A stretch of 6,171 nucleotides of DNA. Source: Desulfatitalea sp. (lineage in GTDB: Bacteria > Desulfobacterota > Desulfobacteria > Desulfobacterales > Desulfosarcinaceae). Made by a program: the position numbers and the translations under genes. Location: assembly GCA_013041835.1 (NCBI GenBank), contig JABDRH010000035.1, positions 1 to 6,171 on the forward strand, written 5' to 3'. The number at the start of each line of letters is the position of its first letter. Positions within the stretch are counted from its first letter, which is position 1. Shown here piece by piece: positions 5,934 through 6,171 of the stretch. The notes under the pieces are model-generated. The model saw only the letters and a list, made by a program, of their open reading frames with translations, searched no databases and had not been told where the DNA came from.

Positions 5934-6171
5934 CGCAGGCATTCCTTCAAGACCGGCTCGACCGCCTGCAGCAGCGCATAGCTGCCGCGGCGCAGCGTGC
6001 CGGCCGGTCCGCCGGTGACGTCCGGCTCGTGGCCGTGTCAAAAACCCAACCCGTAGCGACCGTGTCGACGGCCATCACCGCCGGAGCCGGCATCATCGGC
6101 GAGAATTACATCCAGGAAGCACGCGACAAGTTCGATGCCCTGGTCCATATGCCCGTGCGCTGGCACTTAAT
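5930..6171 (+). CDS. yggS: YggS/PLPBP family pyridoxal-phosphate homeostasis protein (3' truncated by window edge)
   Basis: The first 80 residues are visible and the frame runs open to the window end. The family is a single-domain alanine-racemase-like barrel that binds PLP without known enzymatic activity and controls vitamin B6 and amino-acid balance. Key features are VRLVAVSKTQP with the PLP-binding lysine at residue 38, GENYIQEARDKF (about residues 61-72) and the beginning of the RWHLIG segment (RWHL visible). The ATG overlaps the maf stop by four bases (ATGA), implying translational coupling and one operon. Confidence 0.92.
   Translation, partial: MTQAFLQDRLDRLQQRIAAAAQRAGRSAGDVRLVAVSKTQPVATVSTAITAGAGIIGENYIQEARDKFDALVHMPVRWHL

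Overview
The window is ordinary-looking bacterial chromosome, moderately GC-rich, with dense genes and short gaps. Gene content (HemW, a DarP/YjgA-family protein, a secreted parvulin, an AroF-type DAHP synthase, Maf, YggS) points to a Gram-negative proteobacterium in the broad sense. The mix of gammaproteobacterial-type families with two unfamiliar small proteins would suit a Desulfobacterota/deltaproteobacterial genome, but that placement is inference.

Layout. Bases 2-424 (+) are the 3' end of an unrecognised protein with two copies of a CAxA...CQxGxF helix-turn-helix-like unit. hemW (448-1623, +) follows after 23 bases. Running the other way, a secreted SurA/PpiC-type peptidyl-prolyl isomerase (3232-2171, -) and darP (2161-1616, -) form a two-gene unit whose end overlaps the end of hemW by 8 bases. 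A gap of about 540 bases (3233-3776) holds a 160-bp inverted-repeat element next to the isomerase gene and then a complete regulatory leader. Downstream on the + strand are the DAHP synthase gene (3777-4817), a small exported protein with periodic aromatic residues (4885-5238), maf (5316-5933) and the start of yggS (5930 to the window edge). maf and yggS are joined by an ATGA overlap.

The most interesting element is the leader before the DAHP synthase gene. It has a TTGACA promoter and a 26-codon leader peptide in which residues 9-18 read FPRFFHFYFF (six Phe, one Tyr). A tandem TGA-TAG stop follows, then a strong GC-rich hairpin with a T7 tract. An upstream segment, GGTCTGCCCG, pairs with CGGGCAAGACC inside that hairpin, so terminator and antiterminator exclude each other. 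This is the architecture of the enterobacterial pheA attenuator, here placed before the first enzyme of the shikimate pathway. By sequence that enzyme resembles the Tyr-type (AroF) isozyme more than the Phe-type (AroG). The expected logic is that when charged tRNA-Phe is scarce the ribosome stalls, the antiterminator forms and the gene is transcribed. When Phe is plentiful, transcription stops before the gene.
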